Assembly (NCBI GenBank): GCA_035551935.1
Contig: DASZMJ010000007.1
Coordinates: forward strand, 1 to 8,470
DNA: 8,470 nucleotides
Direction: 5' to 3'
Source: DASZMJ01 sp035551935
Lineage (GTDB): Bacteria > Planctomycetota > Planctomycetia > Isosphaerales > Isosphaeraceae
Shown: positions 1-7,832 of the stretch, one piece after another
Layout of the letters: each line of letters opens with the position of its first letter
How positions within the stretch are numbered: position 1 is the stretch's first letter
The notes under the pieces: generated by a model
Databases searched by the model: none
The model's input: the letters and a program-made list of their open reading frames with translations, nothing else
What the model was told of the DNA's origin: nothing
Made by a program: the position numbers and the translations under genes

Positions 1-1767
<1,767 letters not shown>

Positions 1768-1794
1768 CGCCCCGCGGCAATCGTCGCTTCATCA

Positions 1795-1829
1795 CGGGGT
1801 GGCCGGGGCGTTCGGCCCCGACCACCCCG
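1795..1829 (+). terminator. Strong GC hairpin between clpC and the toxin gene
   Basis: The arms CGGGGTGGCCGGGGC (1795-1809) and GCCCCGACCACCCCG (1815-1829) pair at 14 of 15 positions, with one C-A mismatch, around a GTTCG loop. It starts 28 bases after the clpC stop, where a terminator is expected. No T-run follows, so it is not a classical intrinsic terminator. It may act as a Rho-assisted or mRNA-stabilising 3' end, or simply attenuate transcription into the toxin gene. The structure is seen directly; its role is inferred. Confidence 0.5.
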
Positions 1830-1861
1830 GCTCCATCGCCGTGGAAGGCGGTCGCTCGACG

Positions 1862-2155
1862 ATGAGTGAGCCATACCAGATCCAGTATGCCAGCGATTCG
1901 GCCGAATACCTTCGCACGCTTCGCACATATGATCGCCGACGTCTGCTCGAACAGATTCAACGACATTTAAGCTACCAGCCGCGGTTCGAGAGCAAGAGCC
2001 GGATCAAGCTCATGGCCCAGCCGTTCTGGAGCACCTATCGACTCCATGTGGACGAATTCCGGGTCTACTACGAGGTAGACGACGAAGCGCACAGCGTAAG
2101 GGTTACTTACAGTTTCCTGAAGGGCACCGAGCCGACCCCGGGGGAACAGCCATGA
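1862..2155 (+). CDS. RelE/ParE-family type II toxin-like protein
   Basis: A 97-residue basic protein with the RelE/ParE fold pattern. It has an N-terminal strand (PYQIQYASDSAEYLRTL), a helical hairpin with many Arg (DRRRLLEQIQRHL, 24-36), then the strand segments WSTYRLHVDEFRVYYEV (56-72) and HSVRVTYSF (77-85). The YRL...FRVYYEV core is the family hallmark. RelE members cleave ribosome-bound mRNA and ParE members poison gyrase; the sequence does not tell me which applies. I chose the ATG at 1862 because the protein then starts where the family starts. The upstream in-frame ATG at 1799 lies inside the 1795-1829 hairpin and would add 21 residues unlike the family. The ribosome site GGAAGG (1843-1848) is weak and 13 bases away. 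Third codon positions look visibly more AT-rich than in clpC or the DUF1501 gene, which could reflect horizontal acquisition. The gene overlaps the next one by four bases (ATGA), so the pair is probably translationally coupled. Confidence 0.8.
   Translation: MSEPYQIQYASDSAEYLRTLRTYDRRRLLEQIQRHLSYQPRFESKSRIKLMAQPFWSTYRLHVDEFRVYYEVDDEAHSVRVTYSFLKGTEPTPGEQP
2140..2145 (+). promoter_or_regulatory. Ribosome binding site of the antitoxin gene, inside the toxin gene
   Basis: GGGGGA ends 6 bases before the ATG at 2152 and lies in the last codons of the toxin gene. It is clearly stronger than the toxin's own site (GGAAGG with 13-base spacing). That would favour more antitoxin than toxin from the same message, as expected for a working pair. 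The ratio is inferred from the site sequences only. Confidence 0.45.
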
Positions 2156-2436
2156 AGACCGTGACCGTGACCGACTCGATGCCGCTCGCGGAAGTCTTCC
2201 CGCCCGACGCCACGGAGGGGGTCGTCCTGATGCGCGACGGCCACGCCTTTGCCCTCCTCGTGCCGTTCGACGACGAAGAACTGCTCGGGTATGTCCGCGA
2301 GCACGACCCCGAGCTCATCGCGGCCATCGCCCGTGGTCGCGAGCAAGTCGCCCGCGGGGAAGTCGTCAGCCATGAGCAACTGATGAGGGAACTTGAGGCC
2401 GAAGAGGAGGCGGAGACCGCCTCGAAAGCCCCCTGA
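2152..2436 (+). CDS. Phd/YefM-like putative antitoxin
   Basis: A 94-residue acidic protein encoded directly behind the toxin, its ATG overlapping the toxin stop (ATGA). It resembles the Phd/YefM antitoxin layout. There is a short N-terminal strand region (MKTVTVTDSMPLAEVF), then VVLMRDGHAFALLVPFDDEE (24-43), which matches the 'V.I.R.GkpvAvLvp.dey' signature of the family. A C-terminal helical part follows (ELIAAIARGREQVARGEVVSHEQLMREL, about 54-81), of the kind that wraps the toxin, and then a Glu/Ala-rich tail. In such modules the antitoxin neutralises the toxin by direct binding and, with the toxin, represses its own promoter. The N-terminal half is divergent, so DNA binding is uncertain. 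The antitoxin role rests partly on position and overlap with the toxin gene. The toxin-first order is less common than antitoxin-first. Confidence 0.65.
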   Translation: MKTVTVTDSMPLAEVFPPDATEGVVLMRDGHAFALLVPFDDEELLGYVREHDPELIAAIARGREQVARGEVVSHEQLMRELEAEEEAETASKAP

Positions 2437-2445
2437 CGCCGATTC

Positions 2446-2474
2446 TTTGAGTATTGTTTGAGAATTGTCTTGAG
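2446..2474 (+). repeat. Short TTGAG direct repeats in an AT-rich patch
   Basis: TTTGAGTATTG (2446-2456) is followed directly by TTTGAGAATTG (2457-2467), differing at one base, and then by a third TTGAG at 2470-2474. The TTGAG cores are 11 and 12 bases apart, about one helical turn. The patch stands out in very GC-rich surroundings and sits 10 bases after the antitoxin stop. It could be an operator or part of a promoter region; this is inference. Confidence 0.4.
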
Positions 2475-2498
2475 CCGCCCGACCCGCGCGGCTAGGCT
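2470..2498 (+). promoter_or_regulatory. Possible sigma70-type promoter for the DUF1501 gene set
   Basis: TTGAGC (2470-2475), 17 bases, then TAGGCT (2493-2498). The first box matches the -35 consensus at 4 of 6 positions and the second matches the -10 consensus at 3 of 6, with ideal spacing. It lies about 75 bases before the DUF1501 start codon and overlaps the last TTGAG repeat. The match is weak, and planctomycete promoters are poorly defined. Confidence 0.3.
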
Positions 2499-2574
2499 GG
2501 AGCCTGGTTTGCCCTGCTTGGATTGATGCCCGGAGGGGAGGGAATCCCCGGGGCGGATCGGAAAGGGGGCGGTC

Positions 2575-3849
2575 ATGCTGACGCTGCTGGGTCGGGGACG
2601 GCGGTTCTGCGACGGCGTGTCGCGGCGGGACTTCCTCAAGGTCGGAGCCTTCGCGGGCCTCTCGCTCGCGGACCTGCTCCGCGCGCGGGCGTCGCAACCG
2701 ACGACGGCGCGGGCGAAGGCCGCGATCATGATCTTCCTGCCGGGCGGGCCGTCGCATCTCGATATGTACGATCTCAAGCCCGATGCGCCCGCCGAGTTCC
2801 GCGGCGAGTTCCGGCCGATCCCGACGAATGTCCCCGGCGTCGACATCTGCGAGCACTTCCCCCGGCAGGCGAAGCTCTTCGACAAGCTCGCGGTGGTCCG
2901 CTCGGTCGTCTCGACCGAGGAGCACTCCGACTGCCTGGTGATGACCGGCTACCCCGAGCGCGAGAACCGGCTCGTCGGCCACCCGAGCTTCGGCGCCGTC
3001 GTCTCGAAGCTGCGCGGCGAGGCGTCGGGCACGTTGCCGCCGTTCGTCAGCCTGCGGGGGATGACGCTCGGGACCGAGCCGGGCTACCTCGGCGTCGCGC
3101 ACCGGCCGTTCACGCCGAGCGGGCCGGGCCTGTCGGACCTCAAGCCGCTCAAGGGGGTCGACCCCGGCCGGCTCGACGACCGCAAGGCCCTGCTGTCGAG
3201 CTTCGACGACCTGCGCCGCGACCTCGACGCCAGCGGCACGATGGCCGGCCTCGACGCCTTCGCCGCCCGCGCCTTCGACATGGTCGCCTCGGGCGCGGTG
3301 CTCAAGGCCCTGGACCTCTCGCGCGAGGACCCGCGCGCCCGCGAGCGGTACAAGGGGGTCGAGCAGTTCCTCACCGCCCGCCGCCTGGTCGAGGCCGGGG
3401 CCGGCTGCGTGACGCTCTCGATCGGCGGCTGGGACACGCATGCGGGCAACTTCAACACCTTGCGCCGACAACTACCGATGGTCGACCGCGGCGTCGCCAA
3501 CCTGATCGAGGACCTGCACGCCCGCGGGATGCAGGACGACGTGGTGACGGTCATGTGGGGCGAGTTCGGCCGCACCCCGCGGATCAACGGCAACCAAGGG
3601 GGGCGCGACCACTGGGCCCCGGTGATGTCCGCCCTGGTGGCCGGCGGCGGCCTGAAGATGGGCCAGGCCATCGGCTCCAGTGGCGCCCGCGGCGAGCGCC
3701 CCAAGGACCGCCCCGTCACCGCCCCCCAGGTCCTCAGCACCCTGTATCACGCCCTCGGCATCGACCCCTCGATCACCTTCCCCGGCCACACCGGCCGGCC
3801 GATGTACGTCCTCGACGACCGCCAGCCGATCGCCGAGCTGCTCGCATGA
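2575..3849 (+). CDS. Tat-exported DUF1501 family protein
   Basis: A 424-residue exported protein of the DUF1501 family (Pfam PF07394, placed as I recall with the alkaline phosphatase-like enzymes). The N-terminus carries a twin-arginine signal, SRRDFLK (16-22), followed by the hydrophobic stretch VGAFAGLSLADLL, so it is probably folded in the cytoplasm and sent through Tat. Family motifs in order are FLPGGPSHLDMYD (54-66), GGWDTHA (284-290), GEFGRTP (329-335) and GRDHW (343-347). The Asp/His in these are candidate metal or catalytic ligands by analogy with sulfatase-like enzymes; the reaction is unknown. Length is close to the usual size for the family. The ATG at 2575 is supported by GGAAAGGGGG just upstream (2560-2569) and places the Tat motif at the expected distance. 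It is the first gene of the exported set. In planctomycetes DUF1501 genes are very often paired with DUF1549/DUF1553 genes, as here, although here another gene lies between them. Confidence 0.93.
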   Translation: MLTLLGRGRRFCDGVSRRDFLKVGAFAGLSLADLLRARASQPTTARAKAAIMIFLPGGPSHLDMYDLKPDAPAEFRGEFRPIPTNVPGVDICEHFPRQAKLFDKLAVVRSVVSTEEHSDCLVMTGYPERENRLVGHPSFGAVVSKLRGEASGTLPPFVSLRGMTLGTEPGYLGVAHRPFTPSGPGLSDLKPLKGVDPGRLDDRKALLSSFDDLRRDLDASGTMAGLDAFAARAFDMVASGAVLKALDLSREDPRARERYKGVEQFLTARRLVEAGAGCVTLSIGGWDTHAGNFNTLRRQLPMVDRGVANLIEDLHARGMQDDVVTVMWGEFGRTPRINGNQGGRDHWAPVMSALVAGGGLKMGQAIGSSGARGERPKDRPVTAPQVLSTLYHALGIDPSITFPGHTGRPMYVLDDRQPIAELLA

Positions 3850-3858
3850 GTCCTCTTA

Positions 3859-3948
3859 CCCCCTCTCCTCCCGGGAGAGGGCCGGGGTGAGGGCCTGATG
3901 CGCTCCAGACAAACCCTCACCCCGGCCCTCTCCCAGGGGGGGAGAGAG
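3859..3948. repeat. Long inverted repeat (interspersed palindromic element) between the DUF1501 and propeller genes
   Basis: A perfect 21-bp inverted repeat has arms at 3873-3893 (GGGAGAGGGCCGGGGTGAGG plus one more G) and 3914-3934, separated by 20 bases. Pairing continues imperfectly outwards between 3859-3872 and 3935-3948. The CCCTCACCCCGGCCCTCTCCC-type arm recurs between genes in many bacterial genomes. It is known for producing false ORFs that translate as LTPALS-like peptides, and both strands here do exactly that. I therefore call it a REP/MITE-like repeat and not coding. As RNA it would form a long hairpin between the two genes and could act as a processing or attenuation point. Confidence 0.8.
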
Positions 3949-3961
3949 GAAGACGCTCCCC

Positions 3962-5116
3962 ATGAAAACCCGGGCATCCCTCTGGCTCATCCTCGCCCTC
4001 GCCGCGACCCCTTCGCCCGCGGCCGACGTCACGGTCCTCAAGACGCCCGACGACGGCATCCAGCCGCAGGCGGTCGCCGACGGATCGGGCGTCGTCCACC
4101 TGGTTTATTTCAAGGGGTCGTCGGCGACGGGCGACCTCTACTATGTCCATACCCTGGGCGACGGGAAGACCTTCTCGAAGCCGTTCCGCGTCAACAGCGT
4201 CCCCGGCAGCGCCGTCGCGATCGGCACGATCCGCGGGGGCCAGATCGCGGTCGGCAAGGGAGGGAGGGTCCACGTCGCCTGGAACGGCTCGAACAATGCG
4301 ACCCCGGCCAATCCGAACGGCGGCTCGCCGATGCTATACAGCCGGTTGAATGACGCGAAGGCCGCGTTCGAGCCCCAGCGCAACCTGATGCGTCGCACGA
4401 CCTTCCTGGATGGCGGCGGCACGGTCGCGGCCGACGGCGAGGGGCGCGTCTACGTCGCATGGCACGCCCACCGGCCGGGTGCGCCGGAGGGGGAGAAAGG
4501 GCGGGCCTTCTTCGTCGCCCGCTCCGACGACGACGGCGCCACCTTCACCCCCGAGCGCAACGTCCTCGACCGACCCACCGGCGCCTGCGGCTGCTGCGGC
4601 TCGAAGGCCTTCGCCGATCGTCGGGGTAACGTCTACGCCCTCTATCGCGCCGCGACCGACAGCATCGATCGCGACATCGTCCTGCTGACCTCGGCCGACC
4701 ACGGCGACCACTTCGCCGGCCGGACGCTCGCCCCGTGGCGGATCAACATCTGCCCGATGAGCAGCCTGGCCTTCGCCGAAGGGCCTGCGGGCGTCCTCGC
4801 CGCCTGGGAGAACGACGGCCGCGTCGCCTTCGCCCGAATTGACCCGAAGGCCGGCACGCCCGGGGCGCCGATCCAGCCTTCCGGCGAGACCAAGGGGCGC
4901 AAGCATCCGACGCTGGCCGTGAACGACCGCGGCGCGACCCTGCTGGCCTGGACCGAGGGGACCGGCTGGCAGCGCGGCGGGGCCCTGGCCTGGCAGGTCT
5001 TCGACGCCGACGGCAAGCCCACCACCGACGTGAATCGCCTCCCCGGCGGCATCCCCGTCTGGAGTTTACCCACCGCGGTCACCCTGCCCGACGGCCGCTT
5101 CCTCCTGATCCATTAG
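3962..5116 (+). CDS. Secreted BNR/sialidase-like beta-propeller protein with CxCC motif
   Basis: A 384-residue protein with a Sec signal peptide (MKTRASLWLILALAATPSPA, cleavage probably around residues 20-21). The mature part shows repeated propeller blades with Asp-box (BNR) signatures. RSDDDGATFTPERN (187-200) is clear; TSADHGDHF (243-251) and YVHTLGDGKTFSKPF (61-75) are looser. Between blades lies GACGCCG (C209, C211, C212), and later WRINICPMSS (C264). I recognise this CxCC plus CP pattern from uncharacterised 'exo-alpha-sialidase' proteins. No complete set of sialidase active-site residues is evident, so sialidase activity should not be assumed; glycan binding, a metal site or a structural role are equally possible. 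The start at 3962 puts the signal peptide at the N-terminus and has GAGGA (3946-3950) 11 bases upstream, inside the outer arm of the inverted repeat. It probably belongs to one transcription unit with its neighbours. Confidence 0.82.
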   Translation: MKTRASLWLILALAATPSPAADVTVLKTPDDGIQPQAVADGSGVVHLVYFKGSSATGDLYYVHTLGDGKTFSKPFRVNSVPGSAVAIGTIRGGQIAVGKGGRVHVAWNGSNNATPANPNGGSPMLYSRLNDAKAAFEPQRNLMRRTTFLDGGGTVAADGEGRVYVAWHAHRPGAPEGEKGRAFFVARSDDDGATFTPERNVLDRPTGACGCCGSKAFADRRGNVYALYRAATDSIDRDIVLLTSADHGDHFAGRTLAPWRINICPMSSLAFAEGPAGVLAAWENDGRVAFARIDPKAGTPGAPIQPSGETKGRKHPTLAVNDRGATLLAWTEGTGWQRGGALAWQVFDADGKPTTDVNRLPGGIPVWSLPTAVTLPDGRFLLIH

Positions 5117-5121
5117 GATTC

Positions 5122-5182
5122 GTAGGGTGGGCATTGCCCACCTTTTTATGTGATAATAAAAGGTGGGCAATGCCCACCCTAC
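5122..5182. repeat. Perfect 25-bp inverted repeat with nested palindromes (interspersed element)
   Basis: The left arm (5122-5146, starting GTAGGGTGGGCATTGCCCAC) and right arm (5158-5182) are perfect reverse complements over 25 bp, with an AT-rich 11-base loop. Each arm also holds its own small palindrome, GGTGGGCA-T-TGCCCACC and its complement, so the element can fold as one long hairpin or two short ones. Translations of it (VGNAHPT, GGQCPPY) are a familiar false-ORF signature of a widespread intergenic repeat. It fills the gap between the propeller and DUF1549/DUF1553 genes, starting 6 bases after the propeller stop. It may also slow or end transcription. Confidence 0.85.
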
Positions 5183-5207
5183 ATGACTGAGCGGGAGAGC
5201 CTAGCCC

Positions 5208-7667
5208 ATGCCGACCCGACTCCTGACGCTCGCCCTCGCGGCCCTCGCGACACCATTCGCGGCCGCGGCCGACACCCTCTCGACCTTCCCCGAGACCGTC
5301 GCGCTCGTGGGCCGCGACGACGCCCGCCAGCTCGTCATCACCGCGAAGGACGACTCGGGCCGCGAGCGCGACCGCACCGGCGCCGTCGCGTTCGAGGTCG
5401 CCGACCCGAAGGTCGTCCGCGTCGAGCCCGGCGGGCGCGTGGTCCCGCTTGCCGACGGGGCGACGGAGGTGGTCGCGATCGAGGGGAATCAACGCATCGC
5501 GATCCCGGTCAAGGTCGCCGAGATGGGCGTCGAGCGGCCGGTGAGCTTCCCGAACCAGGTGGTGCCGATCTTCTCGAAGTTCGGCTGCAACTCCGGCGGC
5601 TGCCACGGCAAGGCGAGCGGGCAGAACGGCTTCCGGCTGTCGCTCTTCGGCTTCGACCCGAGCTTCGACTACGAGACCCTCGTCAAGGAGGACCGCGGCC
5701 GCCGCCTCTTCGTCGCGGCGCCCGACCAGAGCCTCCTGCTCCGCAAGGCCGTCGGCCTCGTGCCGCACGGCGGCGGCAAGCGGTTCGACGTCGACTCCGA
5801 CGAGTACCGCCTGATCCGCCGCTGGATCGCCACCGGCATGGCCCCCGGCCGCCCCGACGACCGGACCTTGACCGGCATCCGCGTCTTCCCCGGGCGCCGC
5901 ATCGCCGCCCGCCGCGACCGCCAGCAGCTCGCCGTCGTCGCGACCTATAGCGATGGCACACTCGAAGACATCACTCGCCGCGCCCAGTTCGAGAGCAACG
6001 CCACCGACGTCGCCGTCGTCGACGGCGGCGGGCTCGTCCAGACGCTCTCCCTCAGCGGCGAGGCGGCCGTCATGGTCCGCTACCAGGGCCGCGTCGCCGT
6101 CTTCCGCGCCACCGTCCCCCTCGAAGGCACGCCGCCGTCGTATGATTTCGCGATTCAAACACTGGTTGATCGGTTCACGCAGGAGAAGTGGCGCGAGCTG
6201 GGCCTGACTCCCTCGGGGCCGTGCACCGACGCCGAGTTCCTCCGCCGCGCCATGCTCGACATCACCGGCACGTTGCCGACGGCCGACCGCGTCCGCGCGT
6301 TCGTCGCCGACGCCGACCCGGAGAAGCGGTCGAAGCTGATCGATGAACTGCTCGACACGCCGGAATACCCCGCCTTCTTCGCGCACAAGTGGGCCGACAT
6401 CCTCCGCGTCAAGCGCGGGAACCAGCCGGACCGGGCCTTCGGCACGTTCGCCTTTTCGGAGTGGCTCCGCGACGCGATCGCGTCGGACATGCCCTACGAC
6501 GAGTTCGCCCGCGCCGTGCTCGGCGCCCTCGGCGACCCGTCCGACTGCCCGCCGACGGTCTGGTATCGCGACCTCCAGCGCCCCGAGCAGATGGTCGACG
6601 ACGCGGCGCAGGTCTTCCTCGGCCAGCGGCTGGCCTGCGCCCAGTGCCACCACCACCCGTACGAGAAGTGGGGCCAGGACGACTACTGGGGCCTCGCCGC
6701 CTTCTTCGGCCGAGTCGGCCGCAAGGCGCGGATCGAGCCGGGGTTCGCCAACAACAACGGGCCGGCACGACTCTCCATCTTCAACCGCCCGAACGGCAAC
6801 GTCGTCAACAAGCGGACCGGCCGGGCCGCCGTCCCACGCGTCCTCGACGGCCCGCCGGTCCGGTTCGGCCCCGACGACGACCCGCGCCAGAAGCTGGTCG
6901 ACTGGATGGTCGCCCCGGAGAACCCGTACTTCGCCCGCGCCGTCGTCAACCGCTACTGGGCCCACTTCTTCGGCCGCGGGATCGTCGAGCCGATCGACGA
7001 CCTCCGCGTCACCAACCCGCCGACGAACGCCCCGTTGCTCGACGCATTGGCGCGCGACCTCGTGGCGCACGAGTATAGCCTCAGGCACCTGATCGGCGTC
7101 CTCTGCAAGAGCCGGACCTACGGCCTGGGCTCGACGCCCAACGACCGCAACCGCAACGACAAGCAGTCGTTCGCCCGGTTCTACCCGCGCCGGCTGCCGG
7201 CCGAGGTCCTCTTCGACGCGATCTGCCAGGTCACGGCCAGCCCGCCGAGCTTCAACGGCCTGCCCGCCGATCGCCTCGCCCCGAACCGCGCGATCCTCCT
7301 GCCCGACGAGTCGTTCGCCTCCTACTTCCTCGACGTCTTCGGCCGCCCGAAGCGCACCAGCGCCTGCGAATGCGAGCGCATCTCCGACGCGAATCTCGCC
7401 CAAGTCTTACACATGCTCAATTCCGAGGAAGTCCAGGGCAAGGTCTCTCGCGCCGGCGGCCGCGCCGCCGCGCTGGCCGCCGACCCCCGGCCCGACGCCG
7501 ACAAGGTCGCCGACCTCTTCCTCTCCGCCTTCGCCCGCCCCCCCTCGCCCGAGCAACTCTCCGCCGCGCTCGCCCACCTCGACCGCCACGCCAAGGACAA
7601 GAAGGCGGCCTTCGAGGACATCCTCTGGTCGCTGCTCAACGCGAAGGAGTTCCTCTTCAATCGATGA
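5208..7667 (+). CDS. Secreted Big_2-like / cytochrome-like / PSCyt2 (DUF1549) / PSD1 (DUF1553) protein
   Basis: An 819-residue exported protein of a planctomycete-enriched architecture. In order: a signal peptide (about 1-21, MPTRLLTLALAALATPFAAA), an Ig-like bacterial Big_2-type domain (about 22-105), and a cytochrome-like segment with FGCNSGGCHGK (C127, C132, H133; a CX4CH arrangement). Next comes a second Ig-like stretch (about 220-305, with ATYSDGTLEDIT), then DUF1549/PSCyt2 (about 313-505, with FLRRAMLDITGTLPT and a CAQCHHHPYEKW motif; C477, C480, H481). DUF1553/PSD1 follows (about 557-815, with VVNRYWAHFFGRGIVEP and the C-terminal LLNAKEFLFNR). The CXXCH and CX4CH motifs are compatible with covalent haem c, but attachment is not shown and the function of the family is unknown. 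It probably acts outside the cytoplasm. The ATG at 5208 has GGGAGA (5193-5198) 9 bases upstream and starts the signal peptide directly. It is the last gene of the exported set, behind the 5122-5182 repeat. Confidence 0.93.
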   Translation: MPTRLLTLALAALATPFAAAADTLSTFPETVALVGRDDARQLVITAKDDSGRERDRTGAVAFEVADPKVVRVEPGGRVVPLADGATEVVAIEGNQRIAIPVKVAEMGVERPVSFPNQVVPIFSKFGCNSGGCHGKASGQNGFRLSLFGFDPSFDYETLVKEDRGRRLFVAAPDQSLLLRKAVGLVPHGGGKRFDVDSDEYRLIRRWIATGMAPGRPDDRTLTGIRVFPGRRIAARRDRQQLAVVATYSDGTLEDITRRAQFESNATDVAVVDGGGLVQTLSLSGEAAVMVRYQGRVAVFRATVPLEGTPPSYDFAIQTLVDRFTQEKWRELGLTPSGPCTDAEFLRRAMLDITGTLPTADRVRAFVADADPEKRSKLIDELLDTPEYPAFFAHKWADILRVKRGNQPDRAFGTFAFSEWLRDAIASDMPYDEFARAVLGALGDPSDCPPTVWYRDLQRPEQMVDDAAQVFLGQRLACAQCHHHPYEKWGQDDYWGLAAFFGRVGRKARIEPGFANNNGPARLSIFNRPNGNVVNKRTGRAAVPRVLDGPPVRFGPDDDPRQKLVDWMVAPENPYFARAVVNRYWAHFFGRGIVEPIDDLRVTNPPTNAPLLDALARDLVAHEYSLRHLIGVLCKSRTYGLGSTPNDRNRNDKQSFARFYPRRLPAEVLFDAICQVTASPPSFNGLPADRLAPNRAILLPDESFASYFLDVFGRPKRTSACECERISDANLAQVLHMLNSEEVQGKVSRAGGRAAALAADPRPDADKVADLFLSAFARPPSPEQLSAALAHLDRHAKDKKAAFEDILWSLLNAKEFLFNR

Positions 7668-7674
7668 TCTTGCA

Positions 7675-7694
7675 GGGTCCGCTCTTGCGGACCT
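7675..7694 (+). terminator. Hairpin after the DUF1549/DUF1553 gene
   Basis: A perfect 7-bp stem GGTCCGC (7676-7682) and GCGGACC (7687-7693) around a TCTT loop, extendable by one G-T pair (7675 with 7694). It starts 8 bases after the stop codon. It is followed by the pyrimidine-rich TCTTCCTATTT, a poor but visible T tract. The position and shape fit a factor-independent terminator of the exported gene set. Confidence 0.55.
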
Positions 7695-7706
7695 CTTCCT
7701 ATTTCA

Positions 7707-7751
7707 AAAGGCTCATGAGGGATTCCGGGGTGGTGGTTCGGAGAAGCCTTT
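7707..7751. repeat. Short inverted repeat upstream of the transposase
   Basis: AAAGGCT (7707-7713) and AGCCTTT (7745-7751) are perfect inverted copies separated by 31 bases. They lie between the hairpin of the preceding gene and the transposase start, where the left end of the insertion sequence should be. They could be a subterminal structure that shields the transposase from read-through, or chance. The terminal inverted repeat itself cannot be defined, because the right end of the element is outside the window. Confidence 0.25.
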
Positions 7752-7764
7752 GAGTCGTTACAAT
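7737..7764 (+). promoter_or_regulatory. Possible transposase promoter
   Basis: TACAAT (7759-7764) matches the -10 consensus at 5 of 6 positions. A weak -35-like TTCGGA (7737-7742) lies 16 bases upstream. It is about 70 bases before the transposase start. Only the -10 box is persuasive. Confidence 0.3.
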
Positions 7765-7832
7765 CGGCCCTGTCCGTCGGGCTCCTCCTCGGCTCGACCC
7801 ACTCCTCTGTCCGGCACCCGGGGCGGCGACCG

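Noticed and set aside
1799..1861. Extended start of the toxin gene at ATG 1799
   Set aside because: The extra 21 residues are read from the GC hairpin and do not resemble RelE/ParE N-termini; ATG 1862 gives a normal family start.
2536..2557. Small hairpin possibility GGGGAGGGAATCCCC before the DUF1501 start
   Set aside because: A stem of only about five bases close to the ribosome site in GC-rich sequence; too weak to call a regulatory element.
2107..3471. Antisense open frame (454 codons) opposite the antitoxin and DUF1501 genes
   Set aside because: It shows low-complexity composition and spans a gene boundary. The + strand genes have family motifs, ribosome sites and a Tat signal.
2523..3890. 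Overlapping + strand open frame (455 codons) in another frame of the DUF1501 gene
   Set aside because: The translation is Arg/Pro/Gly-rich shadow sequence without motifs; the 2575-3849 frame carries all DUF1501 motifs.
3680..4059. Small open frames reading through the 3859-3948 repeat on both strands
   Set aside because: They contain the LTPALS-type peptides that are a known by-product of this interspersed repeat, not proteins.
5122..5182. CRISPR-like repeat
   Set aside because: There is only one inverted pair with no array of direct repeats and spacers and no cas genes. It fits an interspersed palindromic repeat.
5150..5950. Open frame starting in the 5122-5182 repeat (MIIKGGQCPPY...)
   Set aside because: The start is repeat sequence, and the remainder is an out-of-frame shadow of the DUF1549/DUF1553 gene.
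5079..7403. Long antisense open frame (774 codons) opposite the DUF1549/DUF1553 gene
   Set aside because: GC-rich DNA produces long antisense frames. Its translation is rich in Arg, Ala, Gly, Glu and Val without recognisable motifs, and the + strand gene has clear domains over the whole stretch.
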